A stretch of DNA of 64,000 nt, taken from Armillaria gallica (taxonomy: Eukaryota > Basidiomycota > Agaricomycetes > Agaricales > Physalacriaceae). Positions 25,074-36,766 of the stretch are shown piece by piece. Position 1 is the stretch's first letter. The number at the start of each line of letters is the position of its first letter. The notes beneath the pieces were generated by a model, which ran no database searches, was not told where the DNA came from, and was given only the letters and a program-made list of their open reading frames with translations. The DNA is taken from the NCBI GenBank assembly GCA_037576215.1, contig JBANDB010000003.1, positions 3,472,001 through 3,536,000 of the forward strand, given 5' to 3'. Made by a program: the position numbers and the translations under genes.

Positions 25074-26466
25074 ATGCTGGAATACACGATACCTGAAATT
25101 CCCATTCTCCTCACTTTCGCCTCCTTTCTTTTCTTCATCAACCTTGCGGAGGGGCTCGCCAACTATCTTATCGAGGCTGGGCTGCTAGGCTCACTCGTCG
25201 TAGGGATAATCTATGGACCAGAGGCTGCCAACATCCTGCCTACGGATGCCCAAACCACCTTCCAGATCATGGGATACATCGGGCTCCTGCTTATAGTCTT
25301 CGAGGCGGGACTGTCTACTGACATGTCGTTGCTGTACAAGAATATCTGGCTATCCCTCTTGGTAGTATTAACAGGTGTGGGGCTCCCCATTGGACTCTCA
25401 ATCCTCCTGCTCAGGGTCGGATACAAGTATACGGTTCTCCAGGGTTTCGCCGCAGGTGCAGCATTGTGTTCGACGTCCCTTGGTACAACGTTGGCTTTAT
25501 TGAGTCCGGAGATAAAGAAGACGAGGACAGGTCAGTATCATCGTCAGTCACCTTTGCATACTGCTTACTCCCGGTCCAGGTGTAGTGCTGTTGAGCGCCG
25601 CTCTCATCGATGACGTCGTTGGCCTCGTCATTGCCGCCATCATCTCCGAGATCTCCTCGGTCGACGAGGCATCCGTGTCCATCAAGTGGCAGACCATCGT
25701 GCGGCCAATCATGGTTTCGGTGGCTTTTGGGCTGTTTACTTTTATCGTTTCACCGCTTCTACGCTTCTTGGTATTCCGTCTTCCTGCTGCATGGAAAGAC
25801 AGACTACGCATACAGCGTGTACAGCTGTTCATGCTGGTTTTCGTGCTGGCAGGTTACGTGGCAGGTGCAAGTTATTCGGGGACAAGTGAGCTGTTCGGAG
25901 CATACCTGGCTGGCACGCTGCTCAGTCATGTTTTCGCGCTATCATCGCACGAGGAATGTGAGGATAAGATAGAAGACCATCAGATTATCACGCCTATCCA
26001 TGCGTTCACCATCTACATTATACCCATTCTGCAGGTGTTGCTATCACCCTTGTTCTTTGCGTCCATCGGGGCAGCTCTTCCCATCAGGTCATTGGGGTCA
26101 GTTCATGGTTCTCATAGGGTTGTATGGCGAAGCATAATATATTCCTTGCTCATGGGCGTCGCAAAAGCCGCTGTAGGTGTCTGGATGCTCGTCTGGCCTG
26201 AGCGAGATGGTGGGCCCCATATATTGACCATCATCCAGTCGGCTACCCTGTTAGGTACAGCAATGGTGGCTCGGGGCGAGATTGCGCTCATCGTAGCCGA
26301 GATTGCTCGACCGATACTCGGTGACGATGAGCCGTTTGCTGTTGTAGTGTGGGCTATACTGCTCAATACTGTTGGAGGTGCTGTTGGCGTCGGACTGGTG
26401 TTACGAGTCCGTATGGATAAGCCATCTCGGCGTTCATCGGCCGGGGCGCTGTCGACAAGTAGATGA
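25074..26466 (+). CDS. Cation/proton exchanger (CPA2, KefB/Na+-H+ exchanger type)
   Basis: Membrane antiporter exchanging Na+ or K+ for H+. The first ATG of the open frame is at 25074 (MLEYTIPEIPILLTFASFLF). One intron (about 25531-25579) separates TRTG from VVLLSAALIDDVVGLV, which carries the paired Asp typical of this superfamily's ion-binding site. About twelve hydrophobic segments can be seen, including EAGLLGSLVVGIIYGPEAA, IMGYIGLLLIVFEAGLSTD, GAALCSTSLGTTLALLSPE, FGAYLAGTLLSHVFALSS, LLSPLFFASIGAALPIRSL and AVVVWAILLNTVGGAVGVGL. The product is about 450 aa and ends with a short basic tail, with none of the long regulatory domains of plasma-membrane Nha1. Substrate and membrane (vacuole, Golgi or plasma membrane) cannot be told from sequence. 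Confidence 0.88.
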
Positions 26467-26774
26467 TCGATGAATCGATGATACAGCTCATGTTTTTCCC
26501 GCTGTTTTTCCTTAATAGAATACAAAAAGTAGTACGTCTTCGTTATTGCGGCCGTGGGAGACGCCTAGACTCTTCTTCGTGGGCACTGCCAGCGTGCAAC
26601 TTCGAACTTGTGATCACGCCTCCGGATTATATATCTTGTTGGACTTTACCAATTACCTCGACTTGATTATCCTTGTTCCTTTCGGCTGTAGGAGGAATTG
26701 AAATTTCGTGCCAACTTTGAAGCGGCGCGTTTAATTCTCTAGTCTGTTCACTGTCCTCTACGATCGTTACCACC

Positions 26775-28558
26775 ATGTTGGTGAGGTATTCGACACGAAA
26801 TATCCGACTGCTGGCATGCAGCACCCTAGGGAAGCACCGACAGGCAGCGCTGGGCATTGGGCGGTATTTTTCGACGACGCGTGAGTGCCGATTTACTCTG
26901 TGGCGATCCGGTTTTGGATAGCACGGCCCCCAGAGCTATAATACGCCCCCTATCTCTTCCGCGTTTCCAACTGATACCATCCCATTAGCCAGCAGCATGA
27001 GCTCCAAGATTGTCGTCAAAGGTCCTGTCGTCGAACTCGATGGCGACGAGATGACCAGAATTATCTGGAAAAAAATTAAGGAGGAGGTCGGTCTCGTCTT
27101 CCTCGTCGTGTCCTGCAGAAGTTCCTTACCTGTGCCCGCCAGCTCATATTGCCCTACCTTGAACTCGATATCAAGTACTATGACCTTGGCCTCGAGAATC
27201 GCGATGCAGTGCGTCGGTATTCATGGTTTGATGCTTTTTTACTGAGCCTGTTGCCAGACCAACGACCAGGTTACCATCGACTCTGCCAACGCCATCCTGG
27301 AGCACAAGGTCGGCATCAAGTGCGCTACAATTACACCAGATGAGGCTCGTGTCGAAGAGTTCAAGTTGAAGGAGATGTGGAAGAGTCCAAACGGAACGGT
27401 AAGCCTCACTTGTATTCTTCGGCCCTCCAGCTGACTGGCCCCTTTGTGGCAAATAGATCCGAAATATCCTGGGGGGCACGGTGTTCCGCGAGCCAATCAT
27501 TCTCGCCAAAATTCCAAAGCCAATTCCTGGCTGGGTCAAGCCAATTATAATTGGCCGACACGCTTTCGGTGACCAGTACCGAGCAACAGACTTTGTCGCG
27601 CCTGGTCCTGGGAAGCTACAGCTCGTATATACGCCGACTGATGGGTCCCAGCCGACGACGCTGAATGTCTACGACTTCAAGGGCGCCGGTGTGGCCATGA
27701 GCATGTACAACACGGATGAATCTATCGCCGGGTTCGCTCAATCCTCCTTCAAGATGGCTCTGGCCAAAAAAATGCCTCTGTTCATGTCGACAAAGAATAC
27801 TATTCTCAAGAAATACGATGGACGATTCAAGGATATCTTCCAGGAAATTTACGACACGTGAGTCCGCCATATTTCTTCCATTGCACAAAACTAAAAAATC
27901 GCGTAGTCAATATAAAGCGCTCTACAAGGAGGCCGGAATTTATTATGAACACAGGCTCATCGACGACATGGTTGCACAAGCAATCAAGTCGTCGGGCGGA
28001 TTCGTTTGGGCCACCAAAAACTACGACGGTGATGTCCAGAGCGACATTCTCGCACAGGGCTTCGGCAGTCTTGGTATGATGACCAGTGAACTTCTCACAC
28101 CCGACGGCCAGATCATCGAGAGCGAAGCTGCACACGGCGCGTTTCGATTTCTCTCGTATCTGTCTTGCTGTGCTGACGCGTCGAACAGGAACGGTCACAC
28201 GACACTACCGGGAGCACCAGAAGGGCAACGAAACCTCAACAAACCCCGTCGCGTCCATCTTTGCTTGGACCCGAGGTTTGATCCACCGGGCTAAGCTCGA
28301 TAACAACCCCGCTCTGCGTGATTTCTGTCTCGACGTCGAGAGTGCGTGTGTCGAAGTTATTGACAAGGATGGCATCATGACCAAGGATCTCGCGTTGTCC
28401 CTTCATGGTTCCAACATGAAGCGAGAACACTGGGTCGTCACTACTGCCTACATGGATGCTGTCATCGTACGTTGTACTTTATCGCAGTGGAATCGCGCTG
28501 ACATTGATTTCGATAGGCTAAACTCAATGAGAAGATAGCGAAGCGGGCTGCATTGTAA
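26775..28558 (+). CDS. IDP1: Isocitrate dehydrogenase [NADP+], mitochondrial
   Basis: Oxidative decarboxylation of isocitrate to 2-oxoglutarate, producing NADPH. Eight exons (26775-26880, 26989-27086, 27143-27208, 27258-27398, 27457-27857, 27907-28136, 28189-28466, 28517-28558) add up to 453 aa in phase. The first exon encodes an Arg-rich presequence ([17 protein letters not shown] to GRYFSTTP), a mitochondrial import signal. The mature enzyme starts [20 protein letters not shown]. Further signatures: [70 protein letters not shown], and SEAAHG followed after the intron by [12 protein letters not shown]. The seventh intron (28137-28188) has a GC donor. An in-frame Met at 26997 could start a cytosolic form; see findings. 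Confidence 0.95.
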
Positions 28559-29099
28559 ACACACCTAGTTTTTGGATCGGATCTCAGACTATACCTTTGT
28601 AGAGTTAGCACAGCTGATCTTGTACATACTAATGGGCCTCTATGGCAAATCCTAACAATAGGGCAGAGCATCATTCAATCAGATTCAAAATCATTAAACG
28701 CTGGGTCTCGTGATCGAACGACTGTCAATGCAGGGTCGGATTCACACAACTTGGATTCGGATCTGCTTGTCGTCGCGTTGTTGGTCGTGTGCTCAGTGTT
28801 TTTACCTGGCGCTGACAGTGGAGGGTTAAGTATGTGCCGTTACGAAAGCATTTGTTTCGCCTGCTGGGCGCTGATGGGCTTGGTGGTGGTGACCGAAAAT
28901 AATTGAGGAGCCAGAACATCAAGGGCCCGACTGCGTCGAATGCTACGTCTGTTTGCATTCCTATTGTTCTTGGGACAGGACGTTCAGTGTCCTGCATTTA
29001 TACAGAACAGTAAGACCCTTACTTCTCTATGCCTTCGCTTGCCTGCAGTGTGATTTTGCATCTCAACCGACCAATGGCACGGGCGGCTCTCAGCATCCA

Positions 29100-30060
29100 C
29101 GCGTCAAACGTCTGATACAAAGCAATGAAACACCACTCGACCCCGAAAAATCTACTCTAATCGCAACGGTGGCCGAATCAAACGCGTCTCTCGCAAATCT
29201 AGATCGCCAAATTGCTCTGGCCCGCACCACGCTCGACCTGCTGATTCCTCATCGCCAAGAGACGGGGATCCGTATCAATGAAACCAGAGTCAGTTCTGCG
29301 CGAGATGCGCGCACGCCGGCACCGGGGAGCAAGAGTCCTTGGATCCGAGATATCCTCCGTGGCGTTGGAGGACCGTAATGCTGAATACCCCAGCGCTCTG
29401 GTCCCACATTACGCTCAAATTCGAGAACGAGGATGTTGGTGATTTTGTTCGACTGATTTGAGTTTGAGGATGTCTGGCTCTCGCGATATCATCATGGCAT
29501 CCTGTGTTCCCGGCGCTCATGGCGAGTGCTACGCAGTGGATAGACGTCAAGCTGTTTGTGTCACTCCAGATGCTTTCGTCGCTGTCAGTATGCAGAGGGT
29601 TCTTCAATAGATTGCGCAGCGTCTGTTTTCCTGGTTCCTGAAGAGATACCGATGGGCATAAAGGCAATTGACGCCTTCTAACTGGCACCTCTCTTGCAAA
29701 CACTGCACGTCGTTGAGAACGATGGAGGCCAAGCCTCTTCGACGCCCCTTAGTCACAAATGACGACCTACACTTCCTTCGTATTCTTGCGCCCGGTCAGC
29801 CTGCAAATCCTGAATAGTACGTCGTCTTGGACGTCGCTCTCTCTCCACATTGTCCTACCACTTCTATACCAAATACACCAAACACGATCAATCTTCCTCG
29901 ATTAACTTTCCTGATGCTCAAGGAAAGTCAAGAGGCTGAAGATGGAAGAATGGCTCGTGTTATTTCTCGCCTCAGTTTTCCTTCTCTCATTCACCTGTAT
30001 CTGGGTACCGGCAACCCCCTGCTAAATTCGGACTCCGAGCGTTACCAAAAATGGACCGGA
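29100..30060 (+). pseudogene. Decayed Agaricomycete-type F-box protein
   Basis: Pieces of the common basidiomycete F-box/LRR-like family occur in the right order but in different frames with stops between. First comes the coiled N-terminus LIQSNETPLDPEKSTLIATV followed by SLANLDRQIALARTTLDLL (about 29100-29280). Next is ALWSHITLKFENEDVGDF at 29390-29461, then PRLTFLMLKESQEAEDGRMA and SRLSFPSLIHLYLGTGNP at about 29895-30020. Such proteins recruit substrates to SCF ubiquitin ligases. The F-box itself (usually IPPEILSEIF after the coiled part) is not recognisable, and the C-terminal part is absent. Because of the multiple frame changes I judge it a pseudogene, although a poorly resolved multi-exon gene is possible. 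Confidence 0.6.
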
Positions 30061-30152
30061 ATACCCGTGTTTTATGGATGCACCTACTGTGGGTCGAAGG
30101 AGCAAGATTCAGCTCTAGTTTTGCTGGAACAATTTACTCGGAATAAAATTCT

Positions 30153-30263
30153 ACATGTATTCTTCGAGGCACTTTGTTTGATTTACATCATTTTCCTTGA
30201 TTTTGGTGAAGTTTATCATGATTGCAGAATGAAAATTTCACTTTTGTCTCGAAGAATACATGT
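30153..30263. repeat. Inverted repeat with 16-bp perfect arms
   Basis: ACATGTATTCTTCGAG at 30153-30168 is matched by its exact complement at 30248-30263, leaving 79 bases between the arms. The unit is 111 bases and AT-rich. It could be a MITE-like remnant or a cruciform site. No target-site duplication was identified. Confidence 0.7.
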
Positions 30264-30991
30264 ATTTTAGTTAGGAAAGACATCTCCTGTGTTTTTTGGA
30301 GCAGCTTCGACTCTGTGGAAGCCTATACAAGGTGCATAACTTCAGGGTACAAATATGTACAAACAGTTACATGGTACCAATTTTGTCACGGTTGAAGGTG
30401 TTTAATTGTTACCAAACACATCATTTAAGGTGTAAACGAGTGGGAGTTGATATAGCAACACTTTAGGATAATCAAGTCAAGGAAATATGACAATAAGTAT
30501 AGCAGCCTTATTCTCCAGGCTATGAGAGAGAGACACAATGGTTGCAAAAATGCCATGTATATTAACAAAAGGAGAAGATTACTGCCATGATTAGGATTCC
30601 TTGTAACATTATTTAATGAAGGCATGCATCGCATACACTGTACAGGTCCCAAATGAAGAGTACGGATGGTCATGGACAAATACGGAAGGGATTTGCCGCC
30701 GGAAGGCCCAAAAAGGCGCTTACTCAGCTCACGTTCCAGAACCGGGGGTTGCCGGTACCCACTGTATCTCCGCACCGACAAAGTCGACCTACGTTTCTTG
30801 TCCTCCTTTTCTTCGACAAACTGGTCCCTTCGCTGAAGGGAACGAGTCATGATTTTGGCGTTTCAAAGAAGCCCGAAAGTATTTCCCAGCAGTTTGGAAT
30901 CGAAAGGTCAAGCTAGCGATCGACGTTCCGCACTATCAGTATGTTATACAATCTTCCGATGCTTCCATTGCGTACTAATACAACAACCGGT

Positions 30992-32803
30992 TTACTTCTT
31001 CCCCTGGATGGCCGCAAGCTCGTAGAGATAAGTGCCCAAAAGCTTAGACTAAAGCCATCATATTAGTGCTCTAGTTGTTGAAATTGAGCTAGAAAACTTA
31101 CTCCTTCGATGAAATTGGAACGATCTAACTTCTCATTCGTGGAACTATTACGTAGAAATTAAGCGCTAGAAATGAGAAGAAAAGATCAATGAACTCACTG
31201 TGCGCCATCATCCCCTCTTCCCATGGGCAAAAGGACAACGTTTGCACCAAGGGCTTCTGCAAATGTCAACGTGACGGGGATGGATCCACCCTCCCTCGTC
31301 ATGTCAGGCTCCTGCTGGTATACCGCCTGCCAAAATATATTGAAAACGAGGCCTATAGTGAACAGAGAGAACTCATACCCTCGTAGCTGCCTTAGCAGCT
31401 TCAAAGTTCCAATGATTCAGGTCAGCCAGCCATGGCCTGCCACCATGAATCTCTTCTACCACCATCTTGTTCTTGGTTCCCAGTTTCGCAAACTCAGCTT
31501 CTAGATACGCGTTAACAAGGGGCACGATGTTCTCCGGAGTTTGAGGGGGCACCAGTCTGTAAGTCCGTGATCAGATAAAAAAAATTCGAGAGCTATACCC
31601 AATTTACCTGATACTGAACTTTCCAGCTACCTTGGCCGGAATCACAGTTTTAGCGCCGGCACCATAAAATGCTCCTTCAATTCCGTGAAGCGACAGACTG
31701 GGTGACCTCATCCGTCCCATCAGGACTTCGACCTTGTCAGAAGACAAAGCGATACTAGCACCGGCTGCCGCTTCAATGTCCTCAATGGCATAATCGAGTT
31801 TCTCGTAGATAGCGCGTTCATCCGAAAATGGTGGCGGGACCATTTCGTCGACACCGGGAATAAGGATATGGCCTTGTGGGTCCACTAGCTTGGACATGAG
31901 GATCACAAGGTCAGTCATAGGCTCATGAATCGTGCGCCCAAAGACACCAGAATGGAGATCCCAACCGGGACCAGTGATGTTGATCTTGAAGTAAGAAATC
32001 CCGCGCAATCCGTAGGTCAAAACAGGCGTTCGGGTGTTAAGCCAATAGTTATCGGACTATTAGAATGGGAAGGTTAGCATCGCGATGATCTTGTTTAAAT
32101 GAAGACATACGATGCAAACACAATCTACACCATCAAACCAGCCTCCAGATTGTGCCTCCTTCTTTACGAGTTCATCAAGACCTTCGCTTCCGCTCTCCTC
32201 CATCCCTTCAAAGCAGAACTTGATATTGACTGGCAGTTCCTTCTGGTTCTCGGCATGGTACTGCAGAACATTGAGCCAACCAAGAATGGGACCCTTGTCA
32301 TCTGTAGATCCACGTCCCACTAGCTGTCCATTTTCGCGGTTAACAGTCAGCGTGAACGGTTCAGAGGACCATCCATCAGAAAGATTAGCCTAAATAATCA
32401 TAGGTTGGAATGAACATGAGGGTCGACGCAAGGACGTACGGGTTGAACATCGAAATGACCGTAGATAAGCACGGTCTTCTTATTCGGGTTGTTTCCAATC
32501 TTTCCCAGAATCGCGGGCGGCAGCTGGAGCTCCTCGCCATCCATAACGTGCTTTCCGAGATCGGTAAGCTGGGTCTCGACGCCATATGAGTTGAGCTGAG
32601 CGTTCAGCCACTGGGCCATCGTGAACACGTCTTGCCTATGCTTGGCGTCGCCGCTCACACTGGTATCGATAGATCAGTTAGGCAGCACTACATAAAGAGA
32701 CGAATAGCTCTGACCTTGGAATAGCGACTGCCTCACCCAGACGTTTGATAAAGCTATCAGCATTGTCGTCGATGAATTTTATTAATTCTGGAGGCGCAGG
32801 CAT
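30992..32803 (-). CDS. DUG1: Cys-Gly metallodipeptidase (Dug1/CNDP2, peptidase M20)
   Basis: Cytosolic di-zinc dipeptidase of the M20 family, cleaving Cys-Gly and other dipeptides, in glutathione turnover. From the ATG at 32803 ([20 protein letters not shown]) the order of motifs is [27 protein letters not shown] (zinc His and catalytic Asp), [14 protein letters not shown] (bridging Asp), [20 protein letters not shown] (catalytic Glu and zinc Glu), VCISDNYWL (zinc Asp), [18 protein letters not shown] (dimerisation-domain His), [18 protein letters not shown] and [18 protein letters not shown]. The last exon contains [19 protein letters not shown], with the final zinc His, and ends at a stop at 30992. 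All metal ligands appear intact. Length is about 470 aa, the usual size. Confidence 0.93.
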
Positions 32804-33386
32804 ATTGGCAGACGGCGATGGTGGTGGTACAAGTTCAAGAGAGCTCCACTCATATTGCTGCTATTATTAGCCGACGTCATGGCTCTTACAGCCGCCTCTT
32901 TCCCTTTGCGTTCTATTACTCTCTTCTTCTCTCCCATGACCTACTACGATTGACATTGCCACGCCCGTGTGGGCTCCTTTTGGGATATTGTCGCCATCGC
33001 CGTATCCTAATCAGTGGCACTGATATAATGTGACTATACGTGTCTTCGATAGCCACCTGGCTGGTTCCCACTGCTTCTCCTAGGCGGTATTATTTGTACT
33101 TGACTTCGTGCGAATGGGCCTCTATAGCAGTCCTTTCAACCGTATATCAACTTTGAAGTCTTCTAACCCAGTATCGGGGTGCCACAGATTTTCGTCGATG
33201 GAGCTCTGTTAAAATCCAGTCACTGGTCGGGGAACGTCCACGTCCATGAGGCTGTATCCCCGTAAAGATTCCTGATTGACATGGTCATCGATTTGAACCA
33301 GTGGATTGTTATGTAAATCAGATAAGGATGTGTATACACCGCTGCTGTCTCAAGAATTGCCACTGATCTCGAATTGCAGGATGATA
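32804..33386. other. Intergenic, 0.6 kb
   Basis: Upstream of the dipeptidase start and downstream of the N-acetyltransferase stop. No gene or clear regulatory element is visible. Confidence 0.4.
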
Positions 33387-34615
33387 CTATTGTACAATAG
33401 GTATGGTTACTGTGCGTGCGGCAACAGCAGCAGAGCGTCCAATAATGTTATGCGCGTCTTTGACATTAATGTCAAATCCAAAATAGTCTCTCAGCGCCCG
33501 TATTCGATCCTCTTCGGTTCTGAATATTTGAAGTATTTCCTGACGACCAGCCACCGATCTTCTAATCTCGCTGCCAAAGAGGATGTATTTTCCCAGATGC
33601 ACGTCCTTTGTGCTTGCTTCCAGTCCTAAACGCCTCTGCTCTTCTCCATCAACGACAAAATACTTGACGCACATGAGGTTCTTCCAGAAAATACTTTCGC
33701 TCGGCACCTGTGAAATACAGACTGACGCCCTCATGAAGTCCTCAGGGAAGGACTCGCTTTCCGAGAACGCATACAAGGTCTTCCATGATGACTCGGTCTT
33801 GCCGGTTCGAGATATTTGAAGATGCCATAATGACGCAGAATCTGCATCGGCGCATTGGTACGTTGTCGGGGTTTGAACGCGAATGATACACTCACCTAGG
33901 CTGTCCAAGCTAGAGGAAGGATGTGGCGCCCTAATTAAACGATGTTTTTCTGAACACGTCTCCACAATGGCGCCGTCACGAAGATAGATTGGCCTTGTAA
34001 GGCATGTTCCACCGAAACCCACATCGACAAGGCAAACCGGTTGAAAATGGGTCTCGGAGTCTGGTTGTACCAGCAGGAACATGTGCGACAAGGGACCCAA
34101 CTTCAGCGGATTTGACCCATCGCTAACTCGGGCGGACCCTGCATACGCGCTATATACAGGTATTTGTGAATTTCTCCTTTACAGATAGAAAGGGCTTACC
34201 GATATCCCAGTCCCCTCAACATTCCGAGAAATAACGTGTTGAGTCCGAAGCAGTACGACCCTCTTCGACGAAGAATGGTGCGTCGGAACATGCCCTGGGG
34301 TGTCACATCCATAGAATGGTCTGATGTACTGAAGAAGTCCCCTGTTAATAAACTGGTTGGACGTTGAATCGAGTTTGGAACTCACTAATGCATATCACAG
34401 TTTTCGAAGGGGAATGCGACAAGGTGCATGCGAACGAGTACATGGAGGTTCTCAAGGGTCGTCTTGAATGACCCAGAGGCGATCTCGGATTCTGTGAGTT
34501 CATGCTTGTATCCTATGGATTCTAGCCATTGAATGACTTCTTGTGGACTGTAGGGGGATTCAGCTTTCTTGATAAGTGTGCGGCTTGACGAAAGGCCGTT
34601 GAAACTGTAGGTCAT
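33387..34615 (-). CDS. Arylamine N-acetyltransferase
   Basis: Cytosolic acetyl-CoA (or malonyl-CoA) dependent N-acyltransferase acting on arylamines and hydrazines; fungal members detoxify plant benzoxazinone breakdown products. The start at 34615 gives MTYSFNGLSSSRTLIK, then YSPQEVIQWLESIGYKHELT and LVRMHLVAFPFENCDMH. The next exon carries the catalytic cysteine in LRRRGSYCFGLNTLFLGML (the usual motif is RGG.C.E.N). The catalytic His is in GPLSHMFLLVQ and the Asp in CLVDVGFGGTCLTRPIY, so the Cys-His-Asp triad is present. The C-terminal domain includes KNLMCVKYFVVDGE and RDYFGFDI, ending at 33387. The Gly-Gly-x-Cys motif is altered to Gly-Ser-Tyr-Cys. At least four introns are needed; the junction near 34.1 kb is approximate. 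Confidence 0.82.
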
Positions 34616-35255
34616 GGCTAGACGTTGAGTGGGAATAAGTGATGCAAGACCACATGAAGAACTGTTTTCAAGTGGTTTCAAGTGGTTTCAAGGAGGTCTC
34701 AAAAAACAACGAATGGAAAGAGAACGGCCGGATCCTATCTGTATCATGCTCACACAAGAGACTAGCGTATGTCCGGATTAATGCATCAAAAGTGTACGTT
34801 GCTTTGGGCTGGGCGACTTTGCAACTTCACTCAAAGAAATTGACGGGCTCGCAGCTTTCTGTTCCTAATACGATGTTGCCAAATAACCATCTTGTTAACA
34901 ACTTAGAACGAGAACCATCTCTTACGTCTATCGTGAGTGGATACTTCATGACGGATGGATCTATACCGGCGTGTATATAGGGATAGCTAAAACCTTAAGT
35001 CCACCTGACCTTTGTAGTAAAGTCATCCAGCAATCATCCAGATCTCTTGAACTCAGTGTCACCGCTGAGCACTGAGCAATTGTACTGTTTATTCACCGAT
35101 GCATTACGCCCGATTATCGGATATCAAGAGCTCATATAAATTACAAAGCTCATGTGCCCGTACTTTTTTTTTCCTGATATTCGAATTTCAATTGACTTAA
35201 AAGTGCTCAGAGCACTCGGTCTCGGGTTAGGGTTCGGCTACCTCCTTCCAGAACG
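34616..35255. other. Divergent intergenic region, 0.64 kb
   Basis: Lies between the N-acetyltransferase (-) and the Nudix protein (+) and so contains both promoters. The motif AAGTGGTTTCA is directly repeated at about 34669-34690. Nothing else was recognised. Confidence 0.4.
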
Positions 35256-36447
35256 ATGACGTCCAAAAGTCTATCTTTTCTGGATCTCGTCAACGTCTGC
35301 GACAATGTGCGGCCACATGTCTCTTCTCCCAGTCCATCATCGTTTGACAGCGAGCGGCTAGTCCCGTTCCATCTCTCTCCGTCGTCACAGGCTCCCATTG
35401 TTGGTCTGCTACGACCCATCATCATCGAGAAACTGAAAGCGGAAAATGCGAACAGTCGCGACAGTGGTCTTTCGGAGCTCTGGGATATTCAAGATGCACG
35501 GGTCTCTTTTCGGTCGTGGCTCGATACACCATCGAAGCGCACAACTGCCATGAAGGAACTATGTGAGCGATGGCGGGATACAGAACTCTTCCCTGATGTT
35601 TGCGGACCTAAAAAGTGGAGAGCAGAAATGTATCCCATCTATCGCGACCCTTTTGGGCCTCATGACTACCCGAAGGATACTACCTCTGACGAAGGATTGA
35701 ACTACGCGTTTGAGATGGAGCGCTCGGCCTGTGCACTTTTCGGCGTCGTGACATATGGTGTACACATGTCCATCTACCAACAGGACACCACAGGACTTCG
35801 TATGTGGATACCGACCCGTGCGCGAACGAAGCCGACGTGGGTTATCTCATTTTGATACAGAGTCTTACTTTATCGCACAAATATGCAGGTGGCCCGGTTA
35901 CCTTGATAACACCGTTGCCGGAGGAATCCCTAGTGGAATGGGCATATTCGATTCTTTGGTCAAGGAATGCATGGAAGAGGCCAGTATTAAAGAAGATGTC
36001 GTTCGAGAGTACGTGCGAGGAACTGGAGCTGTAAGCTACTTCTTCAGAACGTCTGCAGGCTGGTTGCAACCAGAAGTGGAGTGAGTGCGCTCGTTCTTTT
36101 TGCTGTTATACGCCTTTAATCACCTACAAGATATCTTTATGATCTTGCTATCCCCGCAAATCACCCAGATCCCTCCGTTTTTGAGCCCAAGCCTTTGGAT
36201 GGTGAAGTCGAGTCATTTGAGTTTCTTCATCTCGACGACCTCATGCCAAAGTTGCGCGCGGGGTTGTTTAAACCTAACTGTGCAGTGGGCAAGTCGTGCA
36301 CGAAGTACTTGCATCATCATCTGATTCTTAAGAACAGTGATTATTGACCTGCTAATACGTTTGGGCCGTATAACACCCGAGAATGAACCCGAGTACATGA
36401 AGATTTTGACGCGTTTGCACGGTCAATTTGATTACGAAACATGGTAG
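35256..36447 (+). CDS. DUF4743/Nudix hydrolase family protein (yeast YJR142W-like)
   Basis: Two-part protein: an N-terminal DUF4743-type region (MTSKSLSFLDLVNVCDNV, VGLLRPIIIEKLKAEN, VSFRSWLDTPSKRT, MKELCERWRDTELFPDVCG) followed by a Nudix fold. The Nudix part begins ACALFGVVTYGVHMSIY and RMWIPTRARTKPTWPGYLD, where the Thr codon is split by an intron with donor GTGGGT. Next comes the box region NTVAGGIPSGMGIFDSLVKE and CMEEASI, and then GAVSYFFRTSAGWLQPEVEY. The classical box GX5EX7REUXEE is only partly kept (KECMEEAS), as is usual in this family. The C-terminus VVIIDLLIRLGRITPENEPE ends at 36447. Yeast and plant relatives act on oxidised thiamine diphosphate derivatives; that role is inferred. 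Confidence 0.85.
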
Positions 36448-36766
36448 AGGAATTAGGTAAACATCTTGTTTAGTTTTCCTACTCTGGAGTCGCTGAAGCT
36501 CCATAGAAATTTGAAGGAAGTGTATTGTACTGTGATGTGGAATGAGAACATGTACTCTGAAGACCTGCACCAGTTATCGAGTTAGTCTTACGGGAGCTTT
36601 TTCCCTGAGGTACATTCACGTCACGGGCCATTGTAACGTTACGGCTGTCATTGGTCGGGACTGTCAACATGCGGCTCACGTGCAACCATTCCAGCCTTCA
36701 AGACATTGTTTTCAGCTAAATACGGAGGTGTGTCGTTGTTTCCTCGCCCTTATCCTGTCTCTTGCC
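36448..36766. other. Short intergenic region upstream of peroxidase 1
   Basis: About 320 bases between the Nudix gene stop and the first peroxidase Met. In the peroxidase frame the sequence just upstream of the chosen ATG is open and hydrophobic (CFLALILSLAM), so a longer signal-peptide form cannot be fully excluded. Confidence 0.4.

Larger units (their letters stand above)
28559..30991. other. Intergenic region with decayed F-box gene and an inverted repeat
   Basis: Apart from the F-box remnant and the inverted repeat listed separately, the interval contains a minus-strand 141-codon frame (30425-30850). Its first 60 residues are basic and its last 50 are hydrophobic; I do not recognise it and do not call it. 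Confidence 0.4.

Noticed and set aside
30425..30850. 141-codon minus-strand frame near 30.5 kb
   Set aside because: Basic first part and hydrophobic second part look compositionally unlike a single protein. No homology was recognised and no splice sites support it.
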